A stretch of DNA of 64,000 nucleotides. Source: Ascarosepion bandense. Taxonomy: Eukaryota > Mollusca > Cephalopoda > Sepiida > Sepiidae. The DNA lies in NCBI GenBank assembly GCA_037127315.1, contig JBBBDQ010001918.1, forward strand, positions 4,850,001 to 4,914,000. Direction: 5' to 3'. The notes beneath the pieces were generated by a model that saw only the letters and a program-made list of their open reading frames with translations, ran no database searches and had not been told where the DNA came from. This document shows, in pieces, positions 10,390-20,530 of the stretch (the stretch's first letter is position 1; every line of letters begins with the position of its first letter). Position numbers and translations under genes: made by a program.

Positions 10390-10865
10390 CGAAGAGGGCG
10401 GAAAACTCAACAGCACTGGAGCCAATCAGTGGATCACGACGAGCAGAGCAGGAACAAGACTTTCACACGGGAACACCACGCTTACAGGACGAACACAGCC
10501 GAGACACCAAACGACGCCGGGTAACACGAGCAGAAAACCTAGGTTACACTCGGTAATTCCGTTGTGCGTTCCAGGCGGCTGATTGCCAGACGCAAGTATT
10601 TACTTGTCTCCCCACGGTTATAGCATGTGACAAAAGGTCGGTTTCATGTGGGCCACCTCAGTGCATACATTCGTGCTATGGCCAAAAAATTTCCAGCTCG
10701 CGCAACGATTGACTGCGATGACATCGGTATTACTACCGATCCCCACTGTGTCCAGACAGATCTTTTCTGGAACCGAGTATCTCTCAACAATTTCTCCGTT
10801 ACGTTCTGTCTGTAGACAAAGACACAACTGAGTTCTTGATAATGTAGTAGACGATCGAGAGTACG
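10390..10865. other. GC-richer unclassified segment
   Basis: Base composition is noticeably richer in G+C than its surroundings. The part at 10603-10690 (GTATTTACTTGTCTCCCCAC, CATGTGACAAAAGGTCGG) looks distantly related to the satellite unit at 62.3-63.1 kb (GTATTTAGCTGTCTCCCCAT, TGTGGCACAAGGCC). The overlapping frames at 10618-10872 are on both strands and have no motif. Confidence 0.35.
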
Positions 10866-10869
10866 TAGT

Positions 10870-11300
10870 CATTTTTTTCTCATTATATAGACTAATTCTG
10901 TCTTTCTTTAATTTTCTTTAATAACGTTTTTCTTTCTTTTTCTTTCACTATTTATATATTTATCTTTCAATCTTTCTTTATTTTATTCCTGTTAATATTT
11001 CTCACTTTCCTTTATTCTGTTTAATATCGTCTTTCTTTTATTCTATCTATATTGATTTCTTTCTTTCAGTATTTCTTTCTTTTACTCAATTTAATAGCTT
11101 CTTTCTTTCCTTCTTTCGTCTTTTCTTTCCAGTTTGCTTTCTTTTATTCCCCTTAAAATTTTTAGTTTTTGTTTCGTTTTTACTTTGTATTTAATATTTT
11201 CTTTCTTTCTCCCTAACTATATTTCTCTTTTTCACACGTACTTTCTTTTATTCTCTCTAATATTTTTCTACCTTTTTTCTTTCGTTCTTTATTTTATTCG
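10870..11300. repeat. TTTC-rich low-complexity block
   Basis: Pyrimidine-rich. The part at 10985-11130 repeats directly at about 12565-12760 (TTCTATCTATATTGATTTCT and neighbouring strings). It is related, inverted, to 7.4-7.6 kb. Confidence 0.8.
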
Positions 11301-11302
11301 TT

Positions 11303-11364
<62 letters not shown>

Positions 11365-11398
11365 CAGTATATTCATTATTTATCCAAATATATTCATC

Positions 11399-11456
<58 letters not shown>

Positions 11457-11490
11457 ATTTATTTATCTAAATATTTATTCTAAATATATC

Positions 11491-11530
<40 letters not shown>

Positions 11531-11561
11531 CAGTATATTCATTATTTATCTAAATATATTC

Positions 11562-11603
<42 letters not shown>

Positions 11604-11635
11604 CAGTATATTCATTATTTATCTAAATATATTCA

Positions 11636-11696
<61 letters not shown>

Positions 11697-11728
11697 CAGT
11701 ATATTCATTATTTATCTAAATATATTCA

Positions 11729-11777
<49 letters not shown>

Positions 11778-11813
11778 CAGTATTTATTCAAATTATTTAT
11801 CTAAATATATTCA

Positions 11814-11862
<49 letters not shown>

Positions 11863-11894
11863 CAGTATATTCATTATTTATCTAAATATATTCA

Positions 11895-11943
<49 letters not shown>

Positions 11944-11980
11944 CAGTATATTCATTATTTATCTAAATATTTATTCATAA

Positions 11981-12016
<36 letters not shown>

Positions 12017-12050
12017 CAGTATATTCATTATTTATCTAAATATTTTCATC

Positions 12051-12102
<52 letters not shown>

Positions 12103-12120
12103 GCTATCTATCTCAATATA
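11301..12120. repeat. (TATC)n array with regular spacers
   Basis: Blocks of (TATC)n are separated about ten times by a conserved spacer of the form CAGTATATTCATTATTTATC followed by TAAATATATTCAT. Block plus spacer is about 70-90 bp, so the array is a higher-order repeat and not a simple microsatellite. The 139-codon frame at 11134-11553 is the repeat read as LSIYLSIY. Confidence 0.92.
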
Positions 12121-12925
12121 TTCATATGTATCTATTTATCTAGCTAGTTAGCTATATTTCTTTCTTTCTTTTTATTTTTCTTTATAGTACTTGTCTTTCG
12201 TTCTAATATTTTCTTTCTTTTGTTTTTTTTTATTGTCTTACATTCATTGATAATTTCTTTCTAACTTCCATTTCTTTTTATTTCACGTACGCAATCTCGT
12301 TGTTTTTATTTCCTTTCTTGAATTTCTTCTTTCTTTTTAGGACTTATTTTGTTTCATTATTCATTATAATACTTGGCTTTCTTTCATCCTCTTTAATATT
12401 TTCTTTTGGTTTTGTATCTTTCTAGCACTTATCTTTCATTGTTTAATATTTAGTTTTGGTTCTTATTTCTCATTCTTTGTTTTTAATAATTTTTTAACAT
12501 TTTCCTTTCATCGTATCTTTCATTCTTTATTTCGTTTTCTTTTTGTTTTACAATAATTCTTCCTTTTATTCATGTAAATATTTCTTACTTTCTTTTATTC
12601 TGTTTGATATCGTCTTTCTTTCATTCTATCTATATTGATTTCTTTCTTTCAATACATCTTTCTTTTATTCCCTTTGATAGCTTTTTTCTTTTTTCTTTAC
12701 TTCTTTCGTCTTTTCTTTCGTTTTTTAGTTTCTTTTATTCTCTTTAAAATCCGTCTTCTTTGTTACGTTCTTTCTTAGTTTTTGTCTTTAATAGTTTCTT
12801 TCTTTTTTCTCTCTTTCTTCCTATCTATATTTTTTTGCTATTTCTTTTTTTATTCACTTTAATAGTATTTTTTTAAATTCATATTCTCTTTATTGTTTTA
12901 TTTCTATCTATCTTTTTTTTTTTTA
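12121..12925. repeat. TTTC-rich block, inverted copy of 7.33-8.13 kb
   Basis: The reverse complement of about 12085-12850 follows the order of 7330-8130 almost base for base, including CTAGCTAGATAAATAGATA, GATTGCGTACGTGAAATAAA and GATAAGTGCTAGAAAGATAC. It abuts the 3' end of a minus-strand LINE at 12926. Confidence 0.85.
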
Positions 12926-13885
12926 CATCACTTCACCCCAAACAAGTCGGTAACGCCACTGATGCGCATGGGGCTACATAAGAGAAAATGATTAGACAGG
13001 AGGAGAGTAAAGAGAAAGACGAACCACTTACAAGGGGGTGTCAGAGAAAGGAGCAAGAGAGGGATGGGAATACAGTTGTGATGACAGTTGCAAAGGTAGA
13101 GAGAAAGGAAAAGATATAAAGGATGATGTCGAAAGATCTAGAGTTAAGTGGTTAGGAGATGGGAATTGACATTGCATTTAAGAGAAAAACGAACCACTTA
13201 CAGGGGGTGTCAGAGAAGGGAGCAAGACATGGATGGGAATGCAGGTGTGATGACAGTTGCAAAGGTAGAGAGTAAGGAAAAGATATAAAGGATGATGTCG
13301 AAAGATCTAGAGTTAAGTGGTTAGGAGATGGGTATTGATATTGCATTTAAATTCCTGGAGGTTGTAGCCGTCAGGAAAGGAAGAATATGGAAGAGAGTTC
13401 CACAGGCGGGAAGTGTGAAAAAGAAGCTGAAGAGTAGAATTGTCGTCTGCATTTGGTTGATTTAACTGTGAATGGGTGGAACCCAGTTGTCAGTCTGGTT
13501 GCACGAGTAAACTAATGTAGCAGAGGCACCAATGATTTAAGTTCGTCGGAGCAGAAGCCATGAAAATATTTATAGAGCAGACAGAGGGAAGCCACATCCC
13601 GTCGGTGAGAAATTGGCTGAAGTCGAGCCTCCAAGTCGGTACCTATCACATTACTGATTGTGCTTTAGAGCCTGTCAAAAACACTGAGATGAACAGCGGG
13701 GGCGCCTGACCATATATGAAAGCAGTATTCTATGCACGGACGGATGGTTGATTTGTAAATGTGCAAGATGGATTCAGGCGGAAAAAATTCATGGCCCGAC
13801 ACAGTGACCCATCTTTCCTAGCAGTGGTTTTAGCTATTGACTCAATGTAATGATTCCACTTGAGATCGGAAGAGAGGGTAAGGCC
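12926..13885 (-). pseudogene. LINE remnant: RT C-terminus, tail and 3' end
   Basis: On the minus strand the order is: DDGLTLSSDLKWNHYIESIA-like motif (13885-13825), a CIEYCFHIW-like motif near 13720, SHRRDVASLCLLYK-like region, an SDEL region near 13550, RLWNSLP and NLQEFKC tail (13430-13345), then the 3' UTR ending GTTTGGGGTGAAGTGATGTA at 12926-12945. A 168-bp tandem duplication in the tail/UTR (13012-13179 repeated from 13180) is internal to it. Frameshifted throughout. Confidence 0.8.
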
Positions 13886-14192
13886 GTCGTCTATATTTCT
13901 TTCTTTCTTTCTTTTAATTTTTTCTTTATAGTTCTTGCCTTTTTTTCTTTTTAATGTTATCTTTCTTTTCTTTCTTGCGATTGCCTTATATTCATTAATA
14001 ATTTCTTTCTAACGACCATTGTTTTTAATTTCAAGTACGGTTTCGTTGTTTTTAGCTTTCTTAATTTCTTTAGTACTTTAGTACTTATTTTCTTTCCTTA
14101 TCTCGAATATTTTCTTCCTTCTTTCTCATATTTAATTCTTTTTTTCATCCTCTTTAATATTTCCTTTCTGTTTTTCTATCTTCCATGTGTAT
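13886..14192. repeat. TTTC-rich low-complexity block
   Basis: Includes another diverged copy of the segment with TAATAATTTCTTTCTAAC seen at 12240-12275. No gene. Confidence 0.7.
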
Positions 14193-14307
14193 TCATACAC
14201 ATATGCTCACATATGGTTTCATTTTCAAGCTCATTTTTCCGGGATACACATATTTGTGCTGATGTTCTGTTTATCTTAAACATTATTAAATTTCCTAATA
14301 TATATAT

Positions 14308-14546
14308 AGGAAAGAATATTCAAACGTTTTGAGTTTAAAAATGTGTTTTTTTTTACAGTATTTGTTTATTTCTACTATTATATCTTTTATATTTCAGACC
14401 GTCCACAGTCCTTTATCAGAAACAAAAGATTTTAAAATGATGAAGGACTGTGGACGGTCTGAAACATAAAAAATATAATAGTAGAAATAAACAAATACTG
14501 TCAAAAAACACATTTTTAAACTCAAAACGTTTTAATATTCTTTCCT
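14308..14546. mobile_element. Foldback/MITE-like element with ~105-bp arms
   Basis: Arms 14308-14410 and 14440-14546 are inverted copies of each other with few mismatches (AGGAAAGAATATTCAAACGT versus its complement ACGTTTTAATATTCTTTCCT). They include CAGACCGTCCACAGTCCTT on one side and AAGGACTGTGGACGGTCTG on the other. The loop is ~30 bp. It sits next to a short TATA run, so a TA target is possible but cannot be separated from it. No transposase inside. Confidence 0.85.
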
Positions 14547-14786
14547 ACACATATTAAGACAGTATACGGGGATCATCACTATGCTATATATATATATATG
14601 GTAATGGTAATGGATTCTCCCGTCGCGTTCAACGTATGAGGGTCCGACCTTTTTCCAGCAAGACAACCACACAGAGATTTGTTTATAGTGGTGAAGGCAT
14701 TGTGTAGTACCATCCACACTTCTTGGAACTGCTGATAACAAACAATTGGTGCAGATGACTGCCACAAATCGCACGAACAGCAGACC
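14547..14786. other. No recognisable feature
   Basis: Unclassified sequence between the foldback element and the 5S-linked SINE. Minus-strand frames here have no motif. Confidence 0.4.
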
Positions 14787-14949
14787 TCAATTATTTAACC
14801 CATAATTGGAGGGAACGAACGGATTAATACCTTTCCCAAGGGTACCAGTGCGCAAGTGAATGCAGCGTGCTCGACTGAAATTGGAACTCGGCTCACCGAT
14901 TTCCCCCTCCAAGCCGACATCCACCGCACCCCAACGCACATCCGTGAAT
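14787..14949 (-). mobile_element. SINE-A/B head and partial body, 5S-linked
   Basis: On the minus strand it continues directly from the 5S-like sequence: GGATGTGCGTTGGGGTGCGG, then a B-box-like GAGTTCCAATTTC, then GGTATTAATCCGTTCGTTCC and TTATGGGTTAAATAATT. It is truncated there. Confidence 0.8.
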
Positions 14950-15064
14950 GCTAACAGCACCTGGTATTTCCAAGTGGTCACCCACCTAAGTACTGACCAG
15001 GCTCAACGTTGCTTAACTTCGGTGATCGAGCGGGAACCGGTGTATCCAACGTGACATGACCGTT
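14950..15064 (-). rRNA. 5S rRNA-derived head of a chimeric SINE
   Basis: The minus strand matches 5S rRNA from ATAACGGTCATGTCACGTTG to CCAGGTGCTGTTAGC. The spacer of about a dozen bases before the tRNA-like head resembles that of the copy at 61633-61643. Order and orientation (5S, tRNA, body) are the same as there. Confidence 0.75.
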
Positions 15065-15089
15065 ATATATATACATATATATATAGTCA

Positions 15090-15240
15090 TCTGCAGACAG
15101 ATCTGTTTCGCTGTATTATAACTGATCAGTACAGTTAGACATCCGATTGCTTTTAACCCAGGATTGAAACCCGACCTAATTGGCATCAGTCGGCTATTCT
15201 ACCTCTGAGCTATGGGCGCTCGGTAGAGGGAGGTAGACTT
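15090..15240 (-). mobile_element. SINE-2 (second tRNA-derived family)
   Basis: On the minus strand: GACTTTTTAG-like side first, then CGCCCATAGCTCAGAGGTAG (A-box-like), then GGTCGGGTTTCAATCCTGGG (B-box-like), then GCAATCGGATGTCTAACTGT, then AAACAGATCTGTCTGCAG. The same order occurs at 18690-18870 on the plus strand. Both copies end at a (TA)n run. The head is unrelated to that of SINE-A. Confidence 0.8.
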
Positions 15241-15474
15241 TTTAGCGTATCATGTATTGTGTATTTGGGCAGTAATCTTTCTTATATACAGATTTCATTT
15301 AAAATGACAGACAATGTATTAACATTAATTTATTTATATAATTTTTTATGTGTTCGTGTAATTTCTCTTTTCGAAACTCAAATTATATAAGAATTGTCCA
15401 AAGATTTCGTAATTTCGAGCGCTTTCAACTATACTTTTAGCCATTATTAAGAATTATTTTTTCTTATGAATAAA

Positions 15475-15915
15475 CACTTATCTTTTATTGATTAATATTT
15501 ATTTGTTTTTGTTCTAATGTTTTATTCTTTGTTTCCTATGTCTTACATTTTTTTCTTTACGTTCTTTCTTTCTTCATGTCTTTCATTCTTTACTTCGTTT
15601 CCTTTTTGTAATTTCTTTCTTTTTTTCTTTCTTTCTGCTCATAAACTTTATTTAATACATCTCTGTCATACTTTCTTTCGTTCTAACGCTTCGTTATTCA
15701 ACCCCCTTTTTTAATTTTAACTAACGATTCTTCATTTTAACATTACTTCTGCCTTTCTTTCTCCATCTATTATTGTTGCTTAAGAGGAACCAATTCCATC
15801 ATTTATCTCTTCTAACCCTGTCCTTTCCCATAAATCCTTTCGCTACTCGTTTCGAGAAACGTGATTCGTGTAGATACGATACATTCCAAGGTGTATTGTC
15901 CTGAGTAGACAAGAT
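15475..15915. other. TTTC-rich block, then unclassified sequence
   Basis: 15475-15760 is pyrimidine-rich low-complexity DNA. 15760-15915 shows nothing recognisable. Confidence 0.5.
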
Positions 15916-15924
15916 AAGTACCAG

Positions 15925-16115
15925 AAGGTCGTCACAAAACAAAGTACTACAGAAAAATCAGACAAAAACCCCCAAAAACATTTGCTTAACTTACGTATTT
16001 TTTTTATCTATCATAGTTTAGCTTTCCTTTTTACACCTCTTAAAACTGCTAAATACGTGTTTTGGTGTAATACTTCGCGCATGCGTAAATATTGAATCAG
16101 ATTTTAGACTTTAGT
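15925..16115. repeat. Left arm of a ~1.65-kb inverted repeat
   Basis: Contains ACCAGAAGGTCGTCACAAAA, CATTTGCTTAACTTACGTAT, TATCATAGTTTAGC and CTGCTAAATACGTGTTTTGG. All recur as reverse complement, in mirrored order, in 17085-17580. This arm has no SINE where the right arm has one. Confidence 0.85.
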
Positions 16116-16140
16116 TTGCGTTTTCGTTTTTTTCCTTTTC

Positions 16141-16200
16141 TCTCTCTCTCTCTCATTCTCTCTCTCATTCTCTCTCTCTCTCTCTCTCTCTGTATCTCTC
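16141..16200. repeat. (TC)n microsatellite
   Basis: Imperfect run of CT dinucleotides interrupted by ATT. Confidence 0.9.
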
Positions 16201-16419
16201 TTTTAGTTTGTGGTCTTTCGTGTGTATAAATTAGCACAGACGTATTTGGCTACCAAACGTAATTCAGTCGAAACGGAAGGTCGAGACAAAGTGAAATATG
16301 TAGAAAGAAGTAGGCAAAAATAAAAGAAAGAAAAGGTTGAAATCACTTAAAAAAACTGAAAAAAGGGAAAATTAGTTGATGAGTAAAAAAAAGGAAGCAA
16401 AGGAAGAAGAAACTAAAGA

Positions 16420-16445
16420 AAACAAAAAAAGAAATATAAAGACGC

Positions 16446-16481
<36 letters not shown>

Positions 16482-16552
16482 GCGTCTTTATATTTCTTTT
16501 TATATATATATATAATATATTTCTTTATATATATATATATATATATATATTC

Positions 16553-16586
<34 letters not shown>
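16420..16586. repeat. (TA)n runs within a short palindrome
   Basis: AAAGAAATATAAAGACGCAC followed by (AT)n, then the mirror GTGCGTCTTTATATTTCTTT. Further (TA)n runs follow to 16586. A strong hairpin is expected. Confidence 0.85.
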
Positions 16587-16588
<2 letters not shown>

Positions 16589-16694
16589 GCACATATACAC
16601 ATATGCATACATATGGTTTCATTTTCAAGCTCATTTTTTCGGGATACCCATATTTGTGCTGCAGTTCTATTTATGTTAAACATTAATAGATTTC

Positions 16695-16747
<53 letters not shown>

Positions 16748-16965
16748 TGTGTATTTGAACAAAAATAACGCTTTTATACAGGTTTCATTGAAAATGACAG
16801 ACAAGTTTTTTATATAAATTTTTCATGCGTTCGTATAATTTTTCTTTTCGAAACTCAAATTTTATCAGAATTGTTCAAAGCTTTCGTATTTTCGAGCACT
16901 TTCAACTATACTTTTAGCCATCATCAAGAATTAATTTTGTTTTGCTTATAGATAAACATGTGAAA
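16587..16965 (+). repeat. Dispersed repeat X, copy 2
   Basis: 16587-16702 and 16743-16965 match 14193-14307 and 15241-15470. Only (TA)n at 16699-16745 separates the two parts, so this copy gives the original order. It lies in the loop of the inverted repeat 15925-17580. Confidence 0.8.
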
Positions 16966-17022
16966 TATGGAGTTTTTTGTATGTTAAGTTCCGTACACAG
17001 TAATCACATTGTTACCGTGTTC

Positions 17023-17025
17023 ATA

Positions 17026-17067
<42 letters not shown>
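17023..17067. repeat. (TA)n(TG)n microsatellite
   Basis: TA run followed by GT run. Confidence 0.95.
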
Positions 17068-17084
17068 ATCCAGATGAAGAGGAT

Positions 17085-17580
17085 CCAAGATTTTAAGATT
17101 TTGATTCCCATATGTGAAATATTACACAAAATATGTATTTAGCAGTTTTAAAAGGTGTCAAAGGAGAAACTAAACTATGATCAGTCAGTTGAGTACCATA
17201 CGTGATACACGGTTTGTGCGATCATGTCTCGAAAGAGACATAACTGACTGGGCAGAAGATTATCCCGCAGTAGGTTGCCATTACATTCTGCAGTAGATTG
17301 GCTGCCAGCCAAGGCTATAGAACCCAACCTGTCCTGTTATTTAACCCATAACTTGAGGGGAGAGACGGATTAATACCTTTCCCAAAGGGTATTTGTGGGT
17401 AAGTGAATGTAATGAATTCAATTGGAATTCGAGCTCGAAACCCCGATTTCTCGTTCCGAGTCGATATCCACTGCACCACAACGCACATCCTCTATAATAG
17501 ATGAACAAATACGTAAGTTACGCAAATGTTTTTGTCTGATTCTGCTGTAGTATTTTGTTTTGTTACGACCTTCTGGTAAA
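17085..17580. repeat. Right arm of the inverted repeat, interrupted by a SINE
   Basis: Mirrors 15925-16115 on either side of the SINE at 17178-17490. The break lies inside the string CTAAACTATGA/TAGAT, which is uninterrupted in the left arm. Confidence 0.85.
17178..17490 (-). mobile_element. SINE-A, full length
   Basis: On the minus strand: head with a GTGCAGTGGATATCGACTCG A-box region and a TCGAATTCC-type B box, then the body, then hairpin CATGTCTCGAAAGAGACATA and the tail toward CTGACTGATC. An imperfect duplication (ACTATGAT/CTATAATAG) flanks it. Confidence 0.9.
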
Positions 17581-17689
17581 TGTATATTATTTTCACAACC
17601 AACAACCAACATTACCTGATGACGAGATTCTATCTTGAAACATGGAAATATTCCGTGTCGCAATGTACATTTAGTTCATAACTGTATGA

Positions 17690-17910
17690 TTATATATATA
17701 TGTGTGTGTGTGTGTGTATGTGTGTGTGTGCGTGTCTATCTGTGCGTGTGTGTGTGTGTTTGTATGTGCACACACATATGCATATATAAACTTAAGTATA
17801 TACAGACATGCATATTCAATGAGATATATAAGCACATTTATGTAGGCATATACATGCACGCACACATACACGTATAGCACACACACACACACAGACACAC
17901 ACACACACAC

Positions 17911-17957
<47 letters not shown>

Positions 17958-18063
17958 GGTTATCCGTGTGTGCATGCAAGTATATGCCTACATAAATGTG
18001 TTTATATATCTCTTTGAATATGCATGTCTGTATATACTTCAGTGTATATATGCATATGCGTGT

Positions 18064-18109
<46 letters not shown>

Positions 18110-18126
18110 TCATTTACTTCATTACC

Positions 18127-18167
<41 letters not shown>

Positions 18168-18170
18168 GCA
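17690..18170. repeat. TG/CA/TA tracts with a ~105-bp cruciform-forming inverted repeat
   Basis: Unique-looking arms at 17765-17872 and 17965-18070 are inverted copies (CATTTATGTAGGCATATAC versus GTATATGCCTACATAAATG; CAGACATGCATATTCAATG versus its mirror). They surround ~95 bp of CA/TG repeats. (TA)n runs at 18068-18110 and 18130-18165 follow. The frames on both strands here are repeat translations. Confidence 0.9.
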
Positions 18171-18241
18171 TCAATATATAAATATTGATCAGATCTGAAT
18201 AGAACAGTGGTCAATGCTGTAAATCAGAGGAAAAATATCAA

Positions 18242-18384
18242 TTAATAAATATACACATTGCCCTACGTTGTGCACACGACGCTGAGTTTTATGCATTTTA
18301 GCAATACTCCGATGCTTTATCACCCGAAGATCGATGAAACTCAGAGTCGTGCGTAAAACGTTGGAATATATGTATATTTATTAA
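18242..18384. mobile_element. Small foldback element (~47-bp arms)
   Basis: Arms 18242-18289 and 18337-18384 mirror each other with several mismatches: AATAAATATACA...CACGACGCTGAGTTT against AAACTCAGAGTCGTG...TGTATATTTATT. The inner motif ACTCAGAGTCGTGC resembles CCCCGAGTCGTGCT at 46319-46332, so a family is likely. Confidence 0.6.
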
Positions 18385-18392
18385 AACATACA

Positions 18393-18394
<2 letters not shown>

Positions 18395-18431
<37 letters not shown>

Positions 18432-18613
18432 TAAAAGATTTTTCAAGGTATGCCACATTTGTGGTTTAATGTGTCTAATATCAGAGATAAAGCATGTGTT
18501 AAAAAAGTTAACAGCCAACACCGGCAGTTCTTTTTTTGCTTAAACACAACTGACCGCAAGGTTGCCTTTGAGCATAAAACGAACTTTTGCCGATGGCTGT
18601 TGACCTCAACTTT

Positions 18614-18678
<65 letters not shown>

Positions 18679-18680
18679 TC
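18395..18680. repeat. (TA)n, imperfect inverted repeat, (GA)n
   Basis: (TA)n at 18395-18428 and 18617-18647 flank a segment in which AACAGCCAACACCGGCAGTT (18510s) faces GAACTTTTGCCGATGGCTGT (18580s). (GA)n follows to 18675. Possibly another foldback element. Confidence 0.55.
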
Positions 18681-18689
18681 TGGCTATTG

Positions 18690-18866
18690 GACGCGTATAA
18701 TGATATGCGCTAAAAAGTCTGCCTACTTCCACCGAACGCCCATAGCCCAGGGATAGAGTCGCCGACTGACGCCATTCGGTCTGGTTTCAATCCTGGGTAA
18801 AAAAGCAATCGGAGTCTAACCGTACTGATGAGTTGTGATACGGCGAAACAGATCTGTCTACGGTTG

Positions 18867-18870
<4 letters not shown>
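18690..18870 (+). mobile_element. SINE-2 copy
   Basis: CGCTAAAAAGTCTGCCTACT, then ACGCCCATAGCCCAGGGATA (A-box-like), CTGGTTTCAATCCTGGGTAA (B-box-like), GCAATCGGAGTCTAACCGTA and CGAAACAGATCTGTCTACGG, then (TA)n at 18871-18915. Collinear with 15090-15240 in inverted orientation. Confidence 0.8.
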
Positions 18871-18919
<49 letters not shown>

Positions 18920-18922
<3 letters not shown>

Positions 18923-19212
18923 AACTCTTCAAGTGTGTATGCAGTACCAAGTTTACTCAGAATACAGACAAGATAGATTACTTCTTTTCTTACAATATGA
19001 ATAGAATAAATAAAGAACAAGTAGGAAAACAGTGTCTTTAATCTAACATGCTACACTTACAACAAGCCTCTTCAGAGAGTTAAATTCTTTTGAATCATTC
19101 GTCCTTATTAAATCTCCGAAGAAGCTTGTTATAACATTTTATAAGTGAAACATTTTATAAGTGAAACTTTTTCCTACTTGTTTTTTTATTCTATTTATAG
19201 TCCTATAAGCGA
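18920..19212. other. No recognisable feature
   Basis: AT-rich sequence; the minus-strand frame 18787-19020 includes the (TA)n run and has no motif. Confidence 0.4.
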
Positions 19213-19496
19213 ATGTGCGTTGTGGTACAGTGGATATCGGCTCGGAATGAGAAACCGGGAAGCCGAGTTCGAATTCCAGCTAAATCCATTGTATTCACTT
19301 ACGCGCAAATACCCTTGGGAAATGTATTAATCCGTCTCTTCCTTCCAGTTATGGGTTAAATAGCAGGACAGATTGGGTTCTATAGCCTTGGTCGGCAACC
19401 AGTCTACCGCAGAAAGCAATGGCAACCTACTGCGAGATAATATTCTGCCCAGTCAGTCATGTCTCTTTCGAGACATGATCGCCCAAGCGACTGATA
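19213..19496 (+). mobile_element. SINE-A, nearly full length
   Basis: GTGCGTTGTGGTACAGTGGA through hairpin CATGTCTCTTTCGAGACATG to GATCGCCCAAGCG. The string ATAGTCCTAT occurs just upstream (19196) and just downstream (~19495), a probable target duplication with a few extra bases on the 5' side. (TA)n at 19525-19552 follows. Confidence 0.88.
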
Positions 19497-19499
19497 GTC

Positions 19500-19520
19500 C
19501 TATTTCGATCCATATATTCA

Positions 19521-19555
<35 letters not shown>

Positions 19556-19825
19556 TTGGAATCAGATATAGATCAAATATGGATTGGAATTAGAGAGAAT
19601 CATAGAATAATGAACAATTAGCAAACGTTTATAAATCTAACTTTTTACGCTTTTATTAAATTTTCCTCAGAAAACGAAAAATGCGGAGGAAAATATTCTG
19701 CTATATTTAATATATGTGTTTTTGTTTCTGTTGGTGGAACAGGTTTTACTTGCATCTGTCTTATCAAGCAACGTTTGCATGCATAATTCATGTTTTCCTT
19801 ACATCTTAATTCTAGTTTTTTTTTC
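19500..19825. other. No recognisable feature apart from (TA)n
   Basis: (TA)n at 19525-19552, then unclassified AT-rich DNA. Confidence 0.4.
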
Positions 19826-20495
19826 TCCTATGTGGCAGTGAATGTTGTCCAATCTTCTCACAAACGAAGAAGAAACTTAAGACAACAAAAATACAAAGGT
19901 GCTGAGATTATAATGCACCGAACATAAAAGCAATGACGGTGTCTTACATAAAATAGAAACAAAAATGACATTTAAAGTTAACATTAGTTGAAATTTCTTG
20001 TGCACATAATGAGGAAGAATGGCTTGAAATTTTTTCTAATCACAGTGCAGATAGAATGCAAGAAGCGTAGAGGAAAGCAACGCATAACCTACCTAGAGAG
20101 CTTCAGTAAATAGCTGGCGGGATAAGGTTTAGAAGAAGTAACAAAAAAGAAGACAATATATTAAGAGCTGCAACGAACAGAACATTTTGGGGTGCCAACG
20201 TTCTCATGTGAAATGGCACAATGAAGGAGTATTTATTAATTCGGCATTTTGAATTTTTATTACAGTTTCATTGTATACGCCAAGGCAACATCTTTATTAT
20301 ATGATTCATTTCCGTTTGAAGGAAAGGCTCGAATCAACCGAAATGTGGTGCTACAGAAGGATGCTAAGAATATTATGGACCGAATGCGTTAGCAACGGCG
20401 AGATTTTGGAAAGAATAGAAACGAAAAGCAAACTTATACTTAACATCAGGGAGAGGCAGCTGCAGTTTCTGCGACACGTCTGCAGAATCTGATTA
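19826..20495 (+). pseudogene. RTE-like LINE C-terminal pieces, rearranged
   Basis: 20000-20220 reads as RTE-like tail (RHIMRKNGLK-like, then GKQRITYLESFSK). 20307-20490 encodes KERLESTEMWCYRRMLRILW and ILNIRERQLQFLRH, which in an intact element lies upstream of the first piece. The parts are therefore out of order, or come from two insertions. 19840-19880 also resembles the sequence that precedes the copy at 42.78 kb. Confidence 0.65.
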
Positions 20496-20530
20496 GCTGT
20501 CGTCTGTAAGGCTTAAAGTGTTTGTTTGTA

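Larger units (their letters stand above)
14193..15470 (+). repeat. Dispersed repeat X, copy 1, split by insertions
   Basis: 14193-14307 (CATATGGTTTCATTTTCAAG, GCTCATTTTTCCGGGATACA) and 15241-15470 (CTTTTCGAAACTCAAATTAT, GCTTTCAACTATACTTTTAG) are contiguous in a second copy at 16587-16965, apart from a (TA)n run. In this copy ~930 bp of foldback, 5S-SINE and SINE-2 DNA separates them. The nature of repeat X is unknown; it has no readable protein. Confidence 0.75.

Noticed and set aside
10618..10872. Small genes in the GC-richer segment
   Set aside because: Three overlapping short frames on both strands, no motif, and faint similarity to a non-coding satellite.
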